DNA of 9,081 bases, from assembly GCA_964012875.1 (NCBI GenBank), contig CAXGUU010000126.1, positions 1 through 9,081 on the forward strand. The letters run 5' to 3'. Origin of the DNA: CAXGUU01 sp964012875. Lineage in GTDB: Bacteria > Pseudomonadota > Gammaproteobacteria > Ga0077536. This document shows positions 6,338 to 9,081 of this stretch, one piece after another (position 1 is the stretch's first letter; every line of letters starts with the position of its first letter). The position numbers were made by a program, and so were the translations under genes. The notes beneath the pieces were generated by a model. That model saw only the letters and a program-made list of their open reading frames with translations. It searched no databases and was not told where the DNA came from.

Positions 6338-7108
6338 ATGCCTTTATTTTCGCGCTACATCGGCATTGACTACTCAGGGGCACGTGCGCCGGTATCGCGC
6401 TTGCGTCAACTACAAGTTTACGAGGCAGATCTGAACTCGACCCCGCGCCCGGTTGAACCGTACGATGCGGGGGCCCGTCATTGGTGCCGTAAGGAAGTTG
6501 CGCGTTTCGTCTCCGAGGTGCTGTTAAGCGAGGAGACGGTGATCATCGGTATTGATCACGCGTTTTCGTTCCCGTTGGCCTATTTCCGGCGTCAGGGGAT
6601 TGATGACTGGGACGAGTTCCTGCGTCAGTTCACCCATGACTGGGCGACGGATCGGGATCACATGTACGTTGAGTTTGCCCGCAAGGAAAATGAGATCGGC
6701 GGTGAGGTAACTGAGTTTCGCTTGTGCGAACAATGGACGGCCGGCACCAAGAGCGTATTCCATTTCGATGTACAAGGTTCGGTTGCCAAATCGACATTTG
6801 CCGGGCTGCCGTGGTTGAAACACATGCGCAAGGATCGCAAGCTCCGGAAGCGTTGCCATTTCTGGCCCTTTGACGGGTTCGAAGTCGAACCCGGACGATC
6901 GGTCATTGTCGAGATTTTTCCGAGTCTTTTTCGTCGGCGTTATGGGCGTGAAGATCGCAGTGCAGACGAGCATGACGCCTACGTCGTGGCCGGGTGGATG
7001 CGGGATATGGATCTGCGTGGGGCACTGGCGGAGTATTTCAATCCACCGCTGACACTCCCGGAGCGGCGCGACGCGGCGCTGGAAGGTTGGATACTCGGCG
7101 TTCGTTGA
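6338..7108 (+). CDS. Conserved protein of unknown function, RNase H-like acidic pattern (DUF429-like)
   Basis: A 256-residue soluble protein with no signal peptide or membrane segment. I recall similar hypothetical proteins but no assigned function. Conserved-looking blocks are YIGIDYSG (7-14), IIGIDHAFSFP (69-79), KSVFHFDVQGSVAKST (138-153) with GLPWL, HFWPFDG (174-180), VEIFPSLF (191-198) and DEHDAYVVA (210-218). The succession GIDYSG, IDHAFSFP, VEIFP and HDAY resembles DUF429-type proteins, whose fold is RNase H-like. By that analogy D11, D73, E192 and D213 would form a metal-binding acidic cluster, suggesting a nuclease or phosphotransfer role, but this is inference. The ATG at 6338 is chosen because it has a GGGAG just upstream and begins right before the first strand; a GTG at 6305 in the same frame would overlap chaC. 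It follows chaC by 11 bp, a likely operon. Confidence 0.75.
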   Translation: MPLFSRYIGIDYSGARAPVSRLRQLQVYEADLNSTPRPVEPYDAGARHWCRKEVARFVSEVLLSEETVIIGIDHAFSFPLAYFRRQGIDDWDEFLRQFTHDWATDRDHMYVEFARKENEIGGEVTEFRLCEQWTAGTKSVFHFDVQGSVAKSTFAGLPWLKHMRKDRKLRKRCHFWPFDGFEVEPGRSVIVEIFPSLFRRRYGREDRSADEHDAYVVAGWMRDMDLRGALAEYFNPPLTLPERRDAALEGWILGVR

Positions 7109-7199
7109 CAGACCCATCGCAGCAGGCTATTCTTTGTTGCATTGCAGCATTTCGGGATTCTGCCGAGACGGTGGAAATCATCTGAAACGGCGAACAGCG

Positions 7200-8192
7200 A
7201 TGGACAAGCTCAGACAAATGCGCGCCCTGGTTACAGTGGCAAAGCTGGGATCGTTTTCAGAAGCGGCCAAATCTCTGGGTGTTACGCCCGGAATGATGTC
7301 GAAGCAGGTCAAGTATCTTGAGGATGCCCTAGATGTACGCCTGCTGCACCGAACGACACGCGGTGTTTCGGTGACCGAGGCTGGCGAACGATACATAGCT
7401 CGTGCCATTGAAATACTCGAGCGCGTAGATGATGCGGAATCCGAAGTGATGTCGCTGACCACGAGTCCCAGGGGCATGCTCCGCATCAGTTGTCCGCCGT
7501 CGTTTGGTACGCACGTGTTGACCCCTGTAATCGCAGAATTTGTCGCTAGCAATCCCGATGTCAGCGTTGAGTTGGGACTGCAGGATGACGAACCGAACGT
7601 GATTGCTGACCGTCTTGATCTGATTTTCAGGCTTGGCTCATTGCGTGACAGTTCTCTCATTGCCAAGCAAGTCGGGCAGGCTTCGTTCGCACTTTGCGCT
7701 GCACCAGGATTTGTCGCTCAGCACGGCGCGCCGAAACAGGTCAGCGATTTACCCGCATTCAACTGCATCGTTGATGGTTCGATTCAAGCCGACAGGCAAT
7801 GGGATTTCGTCGTCAATCATAAGCGCGTAGAGCAATCTGTCGTTGGTAATTTTTCTTCATTCAGTACCGAGGCTGTGATTGAGGCAAGCGCTGCCGGGCT
7901 CGGAATTTCTTATGTTCCGCGCTACGCGATCAAAGACGAATTGGAGGCTGGACGACTGTTGGAATTGCGACTTTCGGCGACGGAGCCGATTTCATTACCG
8001 ATTTATGCTCTGTACGGTAGTCGCGAACATATAGCGGCGAAGATCAAGCTCTTTCTTGTCTTCTACAGTGCGGCTTCTTCTGATGCCCAAGGCATCGTGG
8101 AAACGAATCTTGAACGACGCTCTCACGTTGGTAGCGCGCGGAATCCCGATAGCAACGGCGACCCGGGAGTTAAGGATGAAATCGCGACCTGA
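7200..8192 (+). CDS. LysR-family transcriptional regulator with extended C-terminus
   Basis: A 330-residue DNA-binding regulator. Residues 1-62 form the winged helix-turn-helix: MDKLRQMRALVTVAKLGSFS, then EAAKSLGVTPGMMSKQVKYL as the recognition region and LLHRTTRGVSVTEAG as the wing. From about residue 90 (LRISCPPSFGTHVLTPVIAE) to about 293 is the effector-binding domain, with DLIFRLG, CAAPGFVAQHG, SAAGLGISYVPRYA and a late LxLxxLF-like end. The sequence style is that of the large CrgA/DmlR-like group, whose effectors are diverse, so none can be named. ATG 7200 matches the family N-terminus; the frame opens upstream to 7134, but that part is unlike LysR. The last 37 residues (about 294-330) are polar, go beyond the usual 300-residue length and have no family resemblance. 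No divergently transcribed neighbour marks an obvious target; the upstream chaC pair runs in the same direction 91 bp away. Confidence 0.93.
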   Translation: MDKLRQMRALVTVAKLGSFSEAAKSLGVTPGMMSKQVKYLEDALDVRLLHRTTRGVSVTEAGERYIARAIEILERVDDAESEVMSLTTSPRGMLRISCPPSFGTHVLTPVIAEFVASNPDVSVELGLQDDEPNVIADRLDLIFRLGSLRDSSLIAKQVGQASFALCAAPGFVAQHGAPKQVSDLPAFNCIVDGSIQADRQWDFVVNHKRVEQSVVGNFSSFSTEAVIEASAAGLGISYVPRYAIKDELEAGRLLELRLSATEPISLPIYALYGSREHIAAKIKLFLVFYSAASSDAQGIVETNLERRSHVGSARNPDSNGDPGVKDEIAT

Positions 8193-8338
8193 CCGCTCGG
8201 TTCCCGGCGCCAACGTTCAGCCGTGCTGTGAGAGTTTCTCCAGCAAACCGCAGGTCCGGGACGGCATCCTCCGCAAACGCAGCGCTTAGAGTAGTACGCC
8301 GATCGTAACTCCCGATTGCGTCGGCGCAGAGGGCACTT
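8193..8338. other. Convergent intergenic region without a recognised gene
   Basis: These 146 bp separate the 3' ends of the LysR gene (plus) and the RecQ-type gene (minus). A GCCGA/TCGGC pair near 8299-8326 gives only a five-pair stem with no T run, so no credible intrinsic terminator was found for either gene. I see no small gene here. Confidence 0.5.
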
Positions 8339-9081
8339 CTAGCTGGAAGGTTGGGCCGGTTTTGATCGCCGCCGCCGCTGTCGGTTGGCTTCACTGCGCT
8401 GCTGATTCTGACGATTCCCGTTTTTGGCTTCGCCGCGCTGCTGATTCTGACGATTCCCGTTATTGGCTTCGCCGCGCCTCTGATTCTGACCATTTCCCTT
8501 GTTGGCACCGCCCCGCCGCCTGCTCTGGCGGTCATTTTTTTTACCTTGGCCCCGTCTTTGATTCTGGCCGTCGCTCTTGCTGGCGGCCGCGCGTCGCCGA
8601 CTTTTACGTTCGTCCTTTTTAGCTTCGCTGCGCCGTCGATTCTCCTCATTGCTGGTCCCGGCGCCATCGCGCCTCTGGATTTGCTGGTCGTCGTCCCTGG
8701 CATCGGCTAGTTTGGGGTTTCGGTTTCGGCCTCTCCTGTCATCGGTGCTGTCGCCACCGCGTCGCCGGGATTGACGCTCGTCCCTCTCCGTCGGACGGGC
8801 TCCCGAGCGAAACGATTCACTTGATTGTCCTTCACGGCAATTATCACAGCGGCCACATACCGGGGGTGTCTCTTCGCCGAACCATCGGCGCATGAAAACA
8901 CTGCGGCATTCTTTGGTAAGCGCGTATTCGGCGATGCGGTTAATGCGTCGCAGGTCCTCACGCTGCACGATCGCGAACTGTTCGGCAAGTTCGGTGACAC
9001 CGTTGCGCAACGTTTCGATGTCGACTTTCGCACGCAGGGCCTTACTGCCGTCGCGCTCAATCAAACCCGCCTCTTCAATCT
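8339..9081 (-). CDS. recQ: RecQ-type ATP-dependent DNA helicase, C-terminal part (5' end outside window)
   Basis: The last 246 residues of a RecQ-family helicase; the frame is open through the window edge, so the TTG at 9064 is internal. Residue numbers here count from that TTG. The segment AEYALTKECRSVFMRRWFGEE followed by PPVCGRCDNC (residues 45-76) is the RecQ zinc-binding module, with Cys ligands C53, C70, C73 and C76; the helices before it belong to the same module. The helicase motor domains lie beyond position 9081. After the zinc site there is no winged-helix or HRDC domain. Instead about 165 residues rich in Arg, Gln, Asn, Gly and Ala follow, of which residues 128-231 are eight contiguous 13-residue repeats. 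That tail is probably disordered and strongly basic, suited to nucleic acid binding. It runs convergently towards the LysR gene. The family call rests on the Cys pattern and its context; recQ itself or a RecQ-like paralogue cannot be separated here. Confidence 0.82.
   Translation of the reverse strand, partial: IEEAGLIERDGSKALRAKVDIETLRNGVTELAEQFAIVQREDLRRINRIAEYALTKECRSVFMRRWFGEETPPVCGRCDNCREGQSSESFRSGARPTERDERQSRRRGGDSTDDRRGRNRNPKLADARDDDQQIQRRDGAGTSNEENRRRSEAKKDERKSRRRAAASKSDGQNQRRGQGKKNDRQSRRRGGANKGNGQNQRRGEANNGNRQNQQRGEAKNGNRQNQQRSEANRQRRRRSKPAQPSS
8372..8683 (-). repeat. Eight contiguous 39-bp coding repeats (13-residue units) in the helicase tail
   Basis: Read on the minus strand, 312 bp divide exactly into eight 13-codon units with the core Q-N-Q-R-R-G-E-A-x-N-G-N-R. 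The newest-looking pair is QNQRRGEANNGNR and QNQQRGEAKNGNR; earlier units such as ENRRRSEAKKDER, KSRRRAAASKSDG and QIQRRDGAGTSNE are more diverged. At DNA level the units around 8398-8475 are almost identical, sharing GCTGCTGATTCTGACGATTC at 39-bp spacing (starting at 8398 and 8437), which points to recent duplication. A ninth, detached unit (QSRRRGGDSTDDR) lies upstream at about 8735-8773. Confidence 0.9.

Noticed and set aside
8362..8622. Direct repeats at about 39-bp spacing that could suggest a CRISPR array or a repeat-containing plus-strand protein
   Set aside because: The repeats are contiguous without spacers, keep a 13-codon frame on the minus strand and lie inside the RecQ-type gene; the plus-strand frame is a mirror of that repeat.
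8170..8703. A long minus-strand frame in another phase rich in Ala, Lys and Arg
   Set aside because: It is a shadow of the helicase repeat tail; its periodicity derives from the same DNA and it has no family motifs or ribosome binding site.

Overview
The window looks like chromosomal DNA of a GC-rich proteobacterium, most likely a gammaproteobacterium. This rests on densely packed genes with short spacers, a GC-rich third codon position and proteobacterial-type versions of GlpK, UgpQ, ChaC, LysR and RecQ. It cannot be assigned to a species from sequence alone. No rRNA, tRNA, CRISPR array, insertion sequence or phage gene was seen.

Layout from left to right: (1) 1-755, plus strand: the C-terminal half of a divergent GroEL-type chaperonin, cut by the window start. 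(2) 843-1985, plus: a complete membrane protein of the putative 10-TM manganese/heavy-metal exporter family, with two copies of an LPGCG half-motif. (3) 2083-3170, plus: a possible tiny exported peptide, then a secreted zinc metallohydrolase of the SoxH-like 'quinoprotein relay system' type. (4) 5648 down to 3220, minus: a glycerophosphodiester phosphodiesterase, glycerol kinase and then a short apparent remnant of glycerol-3-phosphate dehydrogenase (GlpD) directly after the kinase stop. (5) 5775-7108, plus, divergent from (4) across a 126-bp spacer holding a 12-bp perfect palindrome: a ChaC-like gamma-glutamylcyclotransferase and, 11 bp later, a conserved protein of unknown function with an RNase H-like pattern of acidic residues. 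(6) 7200-8192, plus: a LysR-family regulator with an unusual C-terminal tail. (7) 9081 down to 8339, minus: the C-terminal part of a RecQ-type helicase whose zinc-binding module is followed by a long basic tail made of eight contiguous 13-residue repeats.

How the parts fit: ugpQ and glpK would release glycerol 3-phosphate from glycerophosphodiesters and phosphorylate free glycerol. The oxidising enzyme GlpD seems to have been lost from this locus, so it must be encoded elsewhere if the pathway is complete. chaC and the following unknown gene form a likely two-gene operon. The metallohydrolase implies PQQ-dependent alcohol oxidation somewhere in the genome, but no quinoprotein dehydrogenase lies in this window.

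No clear-cut new multi-gene system is visible. The items most worth a second look are the RecQ repeat tail, the chaC-linked unknown gene, the GlpD remnant and the divergent chaperonin.
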